Positions 9,856 to 20,061 of a stretch of DNA of 64,000 nt are shown piece after piece. The stretch comes from Haliscomenobacter sp. (GTDB lineage: Bacteria; Bacteroidota; Bacteroidia; Chitinophagales; Saprospiraceae): positions 52,808-116,807 of the forward strand of contig NZ_JADKCX010000012.1 of assembly GCF_016718685.1 (NCBI RefSeq), written 5' to 3'. The translations under genes were made by a program, and so were the position numbers. Positions within the stretch are counted from its first letter, which is position 1, and the number at the start of each line of letters is the position of its first letter. The notes beneath the pieces are model-generated. The model was not told the DNA's origin. It saw only the letters and a program-made list of their open reading frames with translations, and did no database searches.

Positions 9856-9915
9856 GTCTAGCCTTTTTGTATGCAACGATACGGCATAAGTCTGGAGATG
9901 CGACCAAAGCGACAT

Positions 9916-10024
9916 CAATGGGAGCGCGGATGACGCGGATTTGGCGGATTTACGCGGATTATAGTTGTGCGTAAATTGAGATCCGCGTAAACCCGCTCGA
10001 TCAGCGTCATCCGCGCTCCCATTG
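9916..10024. repeat. Intergenic word-repeat hairpin, GCGGAT family
   Basis: Two 44-base arms (9916-9959 and 9981-10024) match as inverted repeats with about six mismatches; outer 21 bases (CAATGGGAGCGCGGATGACG and so on) are exact. Units such as GACGCGGATTTGGCGGATTT recur inside each arm. It starts 46 bases after the FadJ-like stop codon and precedes the metal-responsive receptor region. Confidence 0.85.
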
Positions 10025-10070
10025 CGTTATATCATTTAAAGATAAAGCAAAATCCCTAAAAAGCCCGCCA

Positions 10071-12221
10071 TCACACCATCCCGACCAAATCCCCCACCAA
10101 TTCACTATCCTTCACCAATTCCTCCAAACGTTTGGGAATGCGGAAGCGCGAGCCATATTTGCTGCGCAAATCTTTGCAGCGGGCGATGAACGCCTCTACC
10201 CCATAATCGGCGATGTATTGAATGGTGCCCCCTTTGAACGAAGGAAAACCCCAGCCGTGAATGCTGCCCAAATTGGCCGCCGCGATCGAATTGATCACCC
10301 CCTCCTGCATGCACCATACCGCCTCCAAGACCTGCGAAATGAGCAGCCGATCAATCAATTCCTGGCGGTCAAAGTCGTGGAGTTGGGGCCCAAAATGGGT
10401 GCTCAACTCGGGCCAAAGCTGGCGTTGACCATCTTCGGCGTATGCATAAAACCCCGCTTTTTTATGGCGTCCGGGGCGCTGGAGTTCTTGCAGCATTTTA
10501 TCGAGTGCTTCTACCGCCGGGTGCGGGATGTACTTGGGACCGTAGTGATCACCGGCCTGGCTTTCGTAGTTGAATACCAGATTGAGGCCCAGGTCATCAG
10601 CCAAGGCCAGGGCACCTTTGGGCATCCCCGCCTGCCGACCCAGGTTTTCGATCAAAGCTGGAGGATAACCCTCCTTGAGCATGGTGATGCCTTCCAGGAT
10701 GTAGGTGTTTTGCACCCGCGCCGCATAAAAACCCCAGTCGTCTTTGACAATGATGGGCGTTTTTTGGATGGCCTTTACAAAGTCGAAGGCACGCGCAACG
10801 GTTTCCTCAGAGGTGCGTGCCCCGCGTACAATCTCCACCAGTGGCACTTCATCGGCGGGATGAAAAAAGTGGAGACCCACGTAATTGTCGGGGCGCATGG
10901 ATACTTCGGCCAGTTTGGTGATCGGAATCGACACCGTATTGCTGGCCATAAAGGAATAATCGTCCATAAAAGCCTCCGCTTCCTTGGTTACTTTTTGTTT
11001 GACCATGGCGTTTTCAAATACCGCTTCGATTACCAAATCGCAGGTTTCAAACTCGCGCGGGTCTTCGGTGGTGACAATGCGTTGCAGCATTTTGTCCCCC
11101 TCCGCTTTGGTCATTTCGCCAGATTGGATGAGTGGATGGAGTTTGTTGCGCACGTAATCCCGGCCGCGCTCGGCGATGAGTTTGGATACGTCTTTCATCA
11201 CCACGTCCAGGCCGTTTTGCAAACAGGCGTAGGCAATGCCCGAACCCATCAGTCCACCCGCCCCGATGACGCCCACTTTTTTGGGCCGAAACTTGCCAAA
11301 ACCCTTGGGGCGATTGAGGCCGTGTTTGATGTAATTGCTGTCGAACCAAAAGGCTTTGATCATGTTTTTGCACTGCTTGCTCATCACCAGTTGGGTGTAG
11401 TAGCGGCTTTCGATGCGTTCGGCGGTATCAAAATCCACCTTGGAGCCTTCTGACAGTACGTTGAGAATCGCTTGCGGTGCCGGGTAATTGTGGTGGGTTT
11501 TGGCCGCCAGTCGAGCCGCTTCAGCCCGGACGTATTCAGCCGCCGCGGCCTCTTTGGCCGAGCCACCGGGGATGCTTTGGCCGGTCTGGTCCCAGGGGCG
11601 GCGGCTTTCTTTGTTGTTGAGCAGCCATTCTTTGGCCATCTCCAACATCTCTTTTTGATTGGGAGCCAAATCGTCGATGATGCCCGCTTGCAGCGCCTCC
11701 CGGGGAGAATAACGTTGACCGCTACTCAGAATGTGAAAGGCTTTTTCAATGCCCAACAACCACATCAGGCGCACGATGCCGCCCCCGCCGGGGATCAAAC
11801 CCAATTCCACTTCGGGCAAACCCAATACCGTGCGCTTGTCATTGACGGCAATGCGGTGATGGCAAGCCAGCGCCACTTCAAAACCCGTGCCGATGGCGCT
11901 GCCATTGAGTGCAGCCACTACGGCTACGCCAGGACTCTCCAGCTCGCGCAGGAATTTTTTCATTTTTTCACAAAAAGCAAAAACCTCCGCCGGATCGTGG
12001 GTTTGGTACAGATATTCCAGGTCTCCTCCCGCTAAAAAGGTTTTTTTGCCCGAGGTCAAGATCACCCCGCGGAGTGTGCCCCGTTTTTTGTCGGCTTTCA
12101 ATTGTTCCACCACTGGAACAAATGCCTCGAAGATCTCGTGGTTGATCACGTTCATGGGTCGCCCTTTCATGTCCAAGGTAAGGGTGACGATGTTGTCGGT
12201 ATCTTTTTTGTAGTAGATCAT
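10071..12221 (-). CDS. fadJ: 3-hydroxyacyl-CoA dehydrogenase / enoyl-CoA hydratase
   Basis: Bifunctional fatty-acid beta-oxidation enzyme of 716 residues, the alpha subunit type (FadB/FadJ). N-terminal crotonase domain: oxyanion-hole stretch NGSAIGTGFEVALACHHRIA (~105) and LGLPEVELGLIPGGGG (~137). Middle: NAD-binding Rossmann motif GVIGAGGLMGSGIAY (~313) and HFFHPADEVPLVEIVRG (~450) of 3-hydroxyacyl-CoA dehydrogenase, then two C-terminal dehydrogenase helical domains. It converts enoyl-CoA to 3-ketoacyl-CoA through the hydroxy intermediate in the cytoplasm. The thiolase that finishes the cycle is encoded 57 bases upstream on the same strand, so they probably form an operon. The symbol fadJ (versus fadB) is a best guess. 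Confidence 0.92.
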   Translation of the reverse strand: MIYYKKDTDNIVTLTLDMKGRPMNVINHEIFEAFVPVVEQLKADKKRGTLRGVILTSGKKTFLAGGDLEYLYQTHDPAEVFAFCEKMKKFLRELESPGVAVVAALNGSAIGTGFEVALACHHRIAVNDKRTVLGLPEVELGLIPGGGGIVRLMWLLGIEKAFHILSSGQRYSPREALQAGIIDDLAPNQKEMLEMAKEWLLNNKESRRPWDQTGQSIPGGSAKEAAAAEYVRAEAARLAAKTHHNYPAPQAILNVLSEGSKVDFDTAERIESRYYTQLVMSKQCKNMIKAFWFDSNYIKHGLNRPKGFGKFRPKKVGVIGAGGLMGSGIAYACLQNGLDVVMKDVSKLIAERGRDYVRNKLHPLIQSGEMTKAEGDKMLQRIVTTEDPREFETCDLVIEAVFENAMVKQKVTKEAEAFMDDYSFMASNTVSIPITKLAEVSMRPDNYVGLHFFHPADEVPLVEIVRGARTSEETVARAFDFVKAIQKTPIIVKDDWGFYAARVQNTYILEGITMLKEGYPPALIENLGRQAGMPKGALALADDLGLNLVFNYESQAGDHYGPKYIPHPAVEALDKMLQELQRPGRHKKAGFYAYAEDGQRQLWPELSTHFGPQLHDFDRQELIDRLLISQVLEAVWCMQEGVINSIAAANLGSIHGWGFPSFKGGTIQYIADYGVEAFIARCKDLRSKYGSRFRIPKRLEELVKDSELVGDLVGMV

Positions 12222-12278
12222 TGAGATAGCGTTTGGGTGTGGGTTTGGGTTAGGGTGTGTGAAGAGCGTGCATGCTTG

Positions 12279-13485
12279 TTAAACCCGTTCGATGATGGTA
12301 GCGACGCCCATTCCGCCACCCACACAAAGCGTCACCAGGCCAGTACTAAGGCCCCTTCTTTCCAGTTCGTCCAGTAGCGTACCCATCAAAATCGCCCCGG
12401 TTGCGCCCAGCGGATGCCCCATGGCGATGGCACCACCGTTTACGTTCAAGCGGTCGTGGGGTATATTCAGGTCGCGTTGAAACTTGAGTACTACGGCGGC
12501 AAAAGCTTCGTTGCATTCCCAGAGGTCAATGTCTTTGGTCGTCATTTTGGCCCGTTTCAAAGCTTGTAATGCTGCGGGGCCAGGGCCACTAAGCATCAGG
12601 GTAGGTTCCACGCCAGCATTGCCGATCGACAGGATACGTGCCCGAGGTTTAAGCCCCAGGGCTGCGCCTTTTTCCTTGTCGCCCATGAGTACCAGCGCTG
12701 CTGCATCTACAATGCCCGAGGAATTACCCTGCCGTATGGACGTGGTTGATTTTTTCCAACAGCGGGTATTTGTGCAAGGCCATCTCGTCAAAGCCCAAAG
12801 CGCCTACACTGGCAAATGAAGGCCGCAAACGTTGCAAAATGGCCTCATCGGTATCGGGGCGGGCGTATTCGTCGTGCGCCAAAATGGGCAATCCATTGCG
12901 ATCGTAAATGGGGATGATTGATTTGGCAAAAAATCCAGCTTGTGCAGCCGCAGCGGCACGTTGGTGGCTATGCAAGGCAAAAGCATCGACATCTTCCCGA
13001 GAAAAACCTTCGATGGTGGCGATGAGGTCGGCGGAAATGCCTTGCGGAATGTAGTCGGCGCGGTTGATCAACTCGGGGTCGTACATCAGTGGACCAGCGT
13101 CGCTGCCCATGGGTACGCGGCTCATACTTTCCACGCCACCTGCGACCATCAGGCCACTCCAACCAATTTTGATTTTTGCGGCGGCCAGGTTGATGGCTTC
13201 CAGACCAGAAGCACAAAAACGATTGATGGTGAGTCCCCCTACCCGCTCGCTCCAACCACAATGGATCAGCGCCGCTTTGGCAATGTTGAAACCCTGATCA
13301 TCAGTAGGCGTTACACAACCAATGATGGCATCTTCCACTTCTATGGTATCCAATTGATTGCGCATGCGCAGGTTTTCCAGGGCGGTACCCAGCAAATCCA
13401 GGGGTTTGATTTCGTATAATGATCCGTTGGTTTTTCCACGGCCTCGCGGTGTGCGCAGGGCGTCGAAAATGAAGGCATCGGACAT
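12279..13485 (-). CDS. fadA: Acetyl-CoA acyltransferase (thiolase), one frameshift
   Basis: Cytoplasmic thiolase cleaving 3-ketoacyl-CoA. All catalytic parts are present: nucleophilic Cys in INRFCASGLEAIN (~90), His in GGAIAMGHPLGATGA and the second Cys in TLCVGGGMGV near the C-terminus. The reading frame breaks at 12727-12729: removing one C from the CCC run joins NHVHTAG to NSSGIVDAAALVLMGD, a conserved thiolase stretch, giving one protein of about 402 residues, normal length. The precision of that repair points to a sequence error. It is the first gene of the fadA-fadJ pair. Confidence 0.88.
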
Positions 13486-13508
13486 GGGCAGGTATGGTTT
13501 TGGCTACA

Positions 13509-13628
13509 CTGAACATTTTTATTTCGCGCAGATGCTACCCAGATTTCTTCGCAGATTTTGCACGGAAAAATCTGTGTAGCATCTGCAAAGAAATCTGCGT
13601 CAAATCTGTGTGAACTAAAAATGTTCAG
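13509..13628. repeat. Intergenic word-repeat hairpin, GCAGATTT family
   Basis: Inverted repeat with matching ends (CTGAACATTTTTA at 13509, complementary at 13616-13628) and internal units such as CGCAGATGCTAC, CCAGATTTCTTCGCAGATTT and their inverted copies. It starts 64 bases after the GH30 stop codon and ends 23 bases before the thiolase start. Confidence 0.8.
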
Positions 13629-13692
13629 TAATGTAGATTTTGGCCTAAAGTTAAGGACTTTGGGCGATAGCAGGATATTTTTTCACCACAGT

Positions 13693-15078
13693 TTACCAAA
13701 TCAAAGTAGCCACGGCCCCCGCCGCTAAGGTATGGGTAAAACCCGTTTTCCCCGCACTCACCCGAAATTCAAGTTCTTTTTCCCCATCATTCACCACTAG
13801 CAACACGGTAGTTCCATCCGGGTTTTTGAAGGCGACATTGGCCAGCGCGAGCGCCGTATTTGATGCAATGCGTTTGGCACCCGGCTGCACAAACTTGGAG
13901 GCGTGGGCGATGATGTAATAGGCCGGGTTGCGGGTTATTTGGTCAGCATCCAGGGTCACCACCCCCAAACATTCGGTGCAGCCCCCGTCGGTATGGGGTC
14001 CCCATTGCGGGTCAGAGGCGAGGTTCCATTCCAGTACGTTTTTGGCCCAGTTGCGCGGCGCGCCAATCATCAGGTTTTTGATGTGCCAGCGCAGGTCGCC
14101 TGCCATGTTGCCCGGTGCCCCAATCCACTGTTCGGTGAAGTACAGGTTTTTGTCGGGATGGGCCGCGTGTACCTCCGCAAGCGCGTCGATGGTGCCGCCA
14201 TACAGGTGAAAGGCCGAGCCATCGATGTATTTTTTGGCCAAAGGGTCGTTGAGGATGGCGATGGGATAATCGGGGCGGTCGGCGTTGTGGTCGTAAATAA
14301 GGATTTTGGTTTTGAGGCCATTTTTGACAAAAGCTGGCCCCAGGTGGTTTTTCACAAAATTGGCCTGTTCATGGGCGTACATCAACAAGGACGGGTTGTT
14401 GCCGGGGTGCAAGGGTTCGTTTTGTACCGTGAGCGCATCGATAACAATGCCTTCGCTGCGCATGGCTTTGATGTATTTGACCAAATAGAGGGCGTAGGCG
14501 GCGTAGTATTCCGGCTTCAAACTGCCCCCTTTGGAGTTGCCGTTGGTTTTCATCCAGGTGGGTGGCGACCAGGGCGAAGCCATAATTTTGATGGCGGGAT
14601 TGAGTCGCAGGATTTCTTTGAGGATGGGCAAAAATGTTGCACGGTCTGGCTCCAGGCTGAATTTTAGCTGCTGTGGGTCGGTTTGTCCATCTGGCAAATC
14701 ATTGTAGCTAAAAGCATGATCGCTCAAATCCGAAGCCCCCACACTGATGCGCAGATAGCTGATGCCAATGCTACCGGGTGCCTTGGGATTGAACAATTCC
14801 TGGAGCAGTTCAGCACGTTTTTCAGCACTCATTTTTGCCAGTACTTGAGCGCTACCTCCGGTGAGGGTACAACCAAAACCATCCATGGATTGGAAGGTTT
14901 TAAGTCCGTCGATGAAGATGCAGGGCAGGGTTTCGTTGCCTTTGAGGGGGGAGGTGGTGATGGTCGATTTTTGGAGAAAAAGATTGGTCGCTGGATGAGT
15001 AACCCAGCTTTGGATTTGGGCTTGAGCGGAAGTGGTGATGAGTACAACCAGACCCAGTATTTGGTAGCCGATGCGCAT
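13693..15078 (-). CDS. Glycoside hydrolase family 30 (glucosylceramidase-like)
   Basis: Secreted glycosidase of 461 residues with signal peptide MRIGYQILGLVVLITTSAQA. The TIM barrel shows DGFGCTLTGGSAQ at the start, YLRISVGASDLS, the acid/base Glu in TVQNEPLHPGNNP (~215) and the nucleophile Glu in LYFTEQWIG (~310); a C-terminal beta domain (VAFKNPDGTTVLLVVNDGE) follows, as in GH30 subfamily 1. Known activities include beta-glucosylceramidase and beta-1,6-glucanase; the substrate cannot be told here. Codirectional with the beta-oxidation genes but separated by a repeat hairpin. Confidence 0.9.
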   Translation of the reverse strand: MRIGYQILGLVVLITTSAQAQIQSWVTHPATNLFLQKSTITTSPLKGNETLPCIFIDGLKTFQSMDGFGCTLTGGSAQVLAKMSAEKRAELLQELFNPKAPGSIGISYLRISVGASDLSDHAFSYNDLPDGQTDPQQLKFSLEPDRATFLPILKEILRLNPAIKIMASPWSPPTWMKTNGNSKGGSLKPEYYAAYALYLVKYIKAMRSEGIVIDALTVQNEPLHPGNNPSLLMYAHEQANFVKNHLGPAFVKNGLKTKILIYDHNADRPDYPIAILNDPLAKKYIDGSAFHLYGGTIDALAEVHAAHPDKNLYFTEQWIGAPGNMAGDLRWHIKNLMIGAPRNWAKNVLEWNLASDPQWGPHTDGGCTECLGVVTLDADQITRNPAYYIIAHASKFVQPGAKRIASNTALALANVAFKNPDGTTVLLVVNDGEKELEFRVSAGKTGFTHTLAAGAVATLIW

Positions 15079-15179
15079 GATGGTAGGTTTTGATGATTAG
15101 GCAAATCTAAGTGTATCTACGGATTTGAAAAGCATGAGTTTTATCCATTATAACAATTGACAAAATAAAGCCGTCCAGC

Positions 15180-15210
15180 TTTCGTTAGTCAATTGTTAAT
15201 TATATATTTG
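15180..15210 (+). promoter_or_regulatory. Bacteroidota-type promoter
   Basis: TATATTTG at 15203-15210 matches the TAnnTTTG -7 element of Bacteroidota, and TTTC at 15180-15183 matches the TTTG -33 element with one mismatch at the expected 19-base spacing. It lies 28 bases before the GLPGLI gene and would drive the three-gene operon. Confidence 0.5.
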
Positions 15211-15238
15211 AAAAAATTAAATCAACGAATAGAAATCA

Positions 15239-16030
15239 ATGAAAGCCATTTTTTTGCTCTTGCTTGGTTTTTATAGCGGTTCTCAAGTGGGGTTTTGCCA
15301 GATAAAAACCTCTAAAGCAGTTTACCACTCCGAAACCCGAATAGGCAAAGGTCGAGTTCATGATGGAATGAATACCCTATATTTTACCCCCTTTAAAAGT
15401 TTATTCATACACAATGATTATCCCAAATCAGATGAATACAAAGAGGCTGGCACATCGAGGAACTTCATCAAAGGAGATCCCGAAGGTTTTCCCATATTTA
15501 TTGATAAAAAAGCAGGGGTTTTGCATTGTAAATCTGATTACCAAGCGGTTAAGACCCTCTACATTTTTAAAGAAACCATACCTACGGTTGATTGGATGAT
15601 CCAAAAAGAAAGCCGAATGATCGGCCAATTTTTGTGTTTTCGAGCCAAAGGTGTTTTTGGTGGCCGAACGTATAATGTTTGGTTTACCCCGGATATCCCC
15701 GTTTCCTTTGGGCCTTATAAATTAGGAGGATTGCCCGGATTGATCCTTGAGGCCTATTCCGAAGATGGCATGGTGAAGTACACTTTTCAAAGTTTTGAAG
15801 CTTCTACTGCTGACAATCCAATCCTGGAAGAACCAAAAAATGGCAAAGAAATAAGCCAGGAAGCATTCAAGGAACTCGTGGTGGCAAAACTTTTAAATGC
15901 CGAATCTCTATCTACTCCTGCATACACCATCACCAATGAAGATCCACCTGCGGATTTCTACATTGAAAAAAATCAATACACGATCATCTCGACCTATAAA
16001 AAGGAAAGAGAGCATAAAAGAAAGCCCTAA
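15239..16030 (+). CDS. GLPGLI family protein
   Basis: Secreted protein of 263 residues with a signal peptide (MKAIFLLLLGFYSGSQVGFC). The family-defining motif appears as GLPGLILEAYSEDG around residue 165, preceded by VWFTPDIPVSFGPYKLG, the typical context. The function of the family is not known; members often sit beside TonB-type outer-membrane proteins, as here (3 bases before the next gene). First gene of an operon with an outer-membrane protein and a TlpA-like thioredoxin. Intact. Confidence 0.85.
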   Translation: MKAIFLLLLGFYSGSQVGFCQIKTSKAVYHSETRIGKGRVHDGMNTLYFTPFKSLFIHNDYPKSDEYKEAGTSRNFIKGDPEGFPIFIDKKAGVLHCKSDYQAVKTLYIFKETIPTVDWMIQKESRMIGQFLCFRAKGVFGGRTYNVWFTPDIPVSFGPYKLGGLPGLILEAYSEDGMVKYTFQSFEASTADNPILEEPKNGKEISQEAFKELVVAKLLNAESLSTPAYTITNEDPPADFYIEKNQYTIISTYKKEREHKRKP

Positions 16031-16033
16031 TCC

Positions 16034-18724
16034 ATGTATTCTTTCAGGATTCTGCTTTTGATTCTATTGTTGATTGCATCGATCATCAAAGGGTTTTCCC
16101 AACAAGATAAATGGGAAATAAAGGGCGTTGTATTGGATGATCAAGACATCCCATTGACCGCTTGCTTGTTGTACATCAGCGTAGATACCACATCCGCTCC
16201 ACTCCAATTTACGAATACCGATCAAAGCGGTAAATTTCAATTTGAGCTGGATGGTACGCAGAAATTATGGCTCAATATCCGTTACCTGGGTTACAACTCC
16301 ACCAAACGAATGATCTCACCTGGTGATTCTAGTACAACCCTCATCATCAAGCTGACCCCATCCAATTTTGATCTAAAAGAAGTAATCATCAGAGAACGCC
16401 AACCCGCCATCATCGAGAAGTCGGATACACTTCGTTACAATTTGAAGTATTTCCGGGATTCAAGCGAATACAGCATTGAAGATGTAATCAAAAAGCTACC
16501 CGGCATCCAGGTCAGCAATAATGGAGCGATTACCGTAAATGGCAAAGCACTGGGCAAAGTTTTGGTAGAAGGAGAAGATGTTTTTGGCAAAAAATACACC
16601 ATCGGCACCCAAAATATCCGGGCCTTGATGATCGATGCCGTAGAGGTAATTGATCATTACCAGGAAAACGCGGTACTGACCGACGTTAAACAATCCGATG
16701 AAGTCATCCTGAATTTAAAATTCAACAAAGACATCAAACAAGCTTTGGGTGGTACACTGAGATGGGCATGGGACTCGGAGATGAATGGAAGTACAGCTTG
16801 CAATCGAATCTTTTTTCATTGGCCAACAAAAGTAAATTCCTCTGGCTGAACAATCTGGGCAACACGGGGAGTCAATATTCCCCCCAAGAACTCGACGCCA
16901 CATACGGGCAAGCAGGCAATGATTACAAACTGGAATCTCCCTCAAAAAGCAATTATTTAACCCCCATCAACATCAATAACCCCGGTCTTCCCGGCTCATT
17001 TGTCAACAATGCCAGAAATAATTTATCTACCCTGGGCTCGATTTTTTCCTGGAAAAAGAACTGGAAACTCAATCTAAATGGTACTTTTTCGCTACTCAAT
17101 GACCACCAATACAGCGGATTGGAACAATCATTGTTGTTTGACCCCAAGGCTTATCAACTAAGCATTGACCGACAAAGCAGCATTCGCAATCTTCAATGGG
17201 AAGGCGAAACTCAACTTGCGCATACCAACAAAGATGCCAGCCGTAGTCTTTTTGTGCACAGCCGCTGGAATAGCACCCAGCATCGTGGCGCACAAAACAT
17301 TGTGGAAGCGTTGCAACAAAGCGTCCGGAATTATGAAACGACTACCCGTATTCAACAACAAGGATGGAATGTAGCCAGTATATTTTCTCAAAAGATACAA
17401 AGCAAGAGCGTTGCACAAATTCAGGTAAACTATTTTCAAGATGGTAGTCGTCAGGATTTTTCAAGCCAGAATAAAGCTTACCCCGAATTTTGGGCTGTGG
17501 ATAGCACCTTGGTTCATTTGTCTCAAAACCTAAAAACGCCCTATCGTGAAGCGGACGTTTTTTGCGGTACATTAGGGCATTGAACAAGTTGAGTATTGAG
17601 CTCGAAACACAATACGCCATCACCCATACTGAGTTTTTAGCCCAGGTTAGTTTACAGCAAGAACCCGGCGAGCGCCCATTGTTTCCGATTGAAGTGAATC
17701 CAACCCAGGTTAAGCGCCAACTCTGGCAACAAGCCCTACATTTAAATGGTAGCATCACCAAGCGGGATCAGTACACACTGCGCTTGCAATATGGAGATCA
17801 AAAAATAAACCGGGTTCAAGAGGATACGGTAAGGATTCCCCATTTCAGAATTAATGCAAGCATAGAACACCTTTTTTCGGATGGTGGCAAAACGGCATTG
17901 AGCTTTCAATCTTCACTCCGCCCCATCCATGCACAGGCGGTTTTTAGCTCGTTTTACCTTGCTGATCCCTATACCTTGGTGCGTTTGGTGCCCCGAACCA
18001 CGGCAGAACGCGGGCAAAGCCTTTCCCTTACCTATAATCGAAAAGATACCGATCGATTCCGGTTTTACTTTATCATGTTTAAGTTGGGCCTAAATCAAGA
18101 CAATTGGCAAGACAGTTTATTTTTTTGTTCATTGCAGGTCACTCAGCCATATTTCACCCAGGACAACAACAGTTTTGTGTCCATGGGGCGATTTGAACAA
18201 TTCATCCCAAAATTAAAATTAAACCTAAAATTTGGTACTGGTTTTAGCGCTTCCAAACAGTTGATTGGCGCTTATGGCGAAAATTTGCCCTTACAAGTGC
18301 GCACCCTAAACCTGAATGCCGATTTCATTCGCAGTTTTGGTCACCACTTCAAAATTGATGTGTTCAACAAGCTGGAATCCATGCGCAGTTTCACCTCCGA
18401 AATTGGGGCTCGAATAATAAACTTTTCAATTGGCAATTGCGGTTTACGTCCATTTGGCAAAAAAATGGCTGCCGCGTTCACGCTGACCAAAATATTTATA
18501 AGAATAACCATCAAAATGCTGTAAATTTATTGGCTACTTCTTTGAAAGTGCGCAGGACGTTTGCCATCAAAAACAATAAGCGTGGAAATCTAATGCTGGA
18601 TGTTTATAACCTCCAGAATACCAAACAATTTAAAGCCATACAACAATCCGATTATTTTTTATTTTCCTCGCTGGTTGAGGCAGTTCCTGCGTTTTTTACT
18701 TTTCGTTTGGATTTACCACTTTAG
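16034..18724 (+). CDS. Outer-membrane beta-barrel protein (three frameshifts)
   Basis: Large outer-membrane protein, about 895 residues when corrected: signal peptide, carboxypeptidase-like domain (~25-110), a plug-like region (SIEDVIKKLPGIQVSNNGAI, IRALMIDAVEVIDHYQENAV) and a long barrel. This is the 'TonB-dependent receptor-like' architecture with an OMP_b-brl barrel. The frame breaks near 16761 (one G missing), 17558-17563 (T run one short) and 18413 (one A missing); each repair gives continuous sense, for example GGTLR|MGMGLGDEWKY, YREADVF|LRYIRALNK and EIGAR|NNKLFNWQLRFTS. No typical TonB box is evident. Operon with GLPGLI and thioredoxin genes. Confidence 0.82.
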
Positions 18725-18740
18725 AATAATTAATTATACT

Positions 18741-19967
18741 ATGAAAAAAAACACCCTACTCATTTATCTTTGCTGGATCAGCATGACCGCCATTGCCCAA
18801 TCCAAGTCCAAGCCCTTCGAAGGGATCATTGAAGTTACGAGCATCACTAAACAAGACCCGGTTTTCCGACAAAAATCCATTGAGGCATTTAAAAAACAGG
18901 GCTGGACTGGTTTGATCAAATCAGCCATGGCCGATTCCATCTGTGCCCGATATTACATCAAACAAGATAGTGTTTGGGCGGAGACACGGTTCAATGATGA
19001 GGAAGAAATTGATCGGATTAATTTTCAAGCCGGCTTTTATGCCGACATCATCGATCCAGAAAAAGGTACAAGAACCGTACTCGGCAAAACCCAAGAAATC
19101 GAGGAATTTTTGGAAAAAAATTCCAACGGTGAAAACTGGCGGGAAAAAATTAAAGTCAGCTCCTGGTTCAAAACCGATTACTCCAAGCTCCGTCGCTTAC
19201 CCCAGCGCAAAGAGGTCATTCTAGGGTACAAATGTACACCGTACGAAATGCCTTCTGATCACCCTGAGCTTAATTCCATGAATATTTATTGGATTGCCGA
19301 AGATTTCATGTTTGATGAAAGCCAAATTCTTCCCTATCACCTCAACACCATGGTGACCCCACGAGGCGTGGTCATGAAAATGGAGTACAGTTCAAAAGAT
19401 ATGGCATCCGAAAAGCTGGTCCGCAAAATCACCCCTGGTCCCGTCGCTCCCATCCTTCCCCGTTTACGCAGCATCAACTTTGGCAGCTTGGATAGCATCC
19501 AATACGCCGATGAAAAATTCAACCAACACCTGCAAGGCAAAACTGTGGAGCAAAACCCAACTTGCCCGGATTTTTTCTTTTACCCCGTACAATCCACCGA
19601 ACGGGTAAATTTGTACAGCAAAAAAGACCTGGGCAAGTTCATCCTGATCGATCAATGGGCAACCTGGTGCGGGCCTTGCCTCAAGGAAATGCCCAAACTT
19701 CAGGCATTTCAAGCCGAGCACGCCGCAGTATTGGAGGTCATTGGTTTCAATTCAGGAGACCATCGCGCCGATTACGTGGAACGTTTTATCCAAAAATACA
19801 ACATGAACTGGCCACAAGCCTATACAGGAAATTTGCTCAAAGCTTTTCTCAATCCCGGAAAAACCATCCCTCATGCGGTGCTCTTAGACAACAATATGAA
19901 ACTGCGCTGGCGTGGAAACCCAGCGGAAAATTGGGAGAAAATCGCGGAGATCATCCGAGGGAATTGA
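18741..19967 (+). CDS. TlpA-like thioredoxin with GLPGLI/DUF4412-like N-domain
   Basis: Exported protein of 408 residues; I use the ATG at 18741 (MKKNTLLIYLCWISMTAIAQ, signal peptide) rather than upstream in-frame codons inside the previous gene. Residues ~25-270 contain a beta-rich region (FEGIIEVTSI, EVILGYKCTPYEM, MNIYWIAEDF) of the kind seen in GLPGLI/DUF4412 proteins. The C-terminal ~130 residues are a TlpA/ResA-type thioredoxin fold with active site WATWCGPCLKEMP and the cis-Pro loop KTIPHAVLLD. It likely acts as a periplasmic thiol-disulfide reductase. The fusion and its place after a GLPGLI protein and a barrel protein suggest the three work together at the envelope. Confidence 0.85.
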   Translation: MKKNTLLIYLCWISMTAIAQSKSKPFEGIIEVTSITKQDPVFRQKSIEAFKKQGWTGLIKSAMADSICARYYIKQDSVWAETRFNDEEEIDRINFQAGFYADIIDPEKGTRTVLGKTQEIEEFLEKNSNGENWREKIKVSSWFKTDYSKLRRLPQRKEVILGYKCTPYEMPSDHPELNSMNIYWIAEDFMFDESQILPYHLNTMVTPRGVVMKMEYSSKDMASEKLVRKITPGPVAPILPRLRSINFGSLDSIQYADEKFNQHLQGKTVEQNPTCPDFFFYPVQSTERVNLYSKKDLGKFILIDQWATWCGPCLKEMPKLQAFQAEHAAVLEVIGFNSGDHRADYVERFIQKYNMNWPQAYTGNLLKAFLNPGKTIPHAVLLDNNMKLRWRGNPAENWEKIAEIIRGN

Positions 19968-20061
19968 AAAGATAGGAAATGCAACAAGTATGGGAATTAA
20001 ATAAAAAAAGACCAAGAAAAACCCTATACTTGACTGTTTATTGTCATCAAAGCCCTCATTT

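Noticed and set aside
12222..12278. GTTTGGGTGTGGGTTTGGGT repeat between fadA and fadJ as another hairpin
   Set aside because: Only one arm of G/T-rich words is present; I found no convincing inverted copy.
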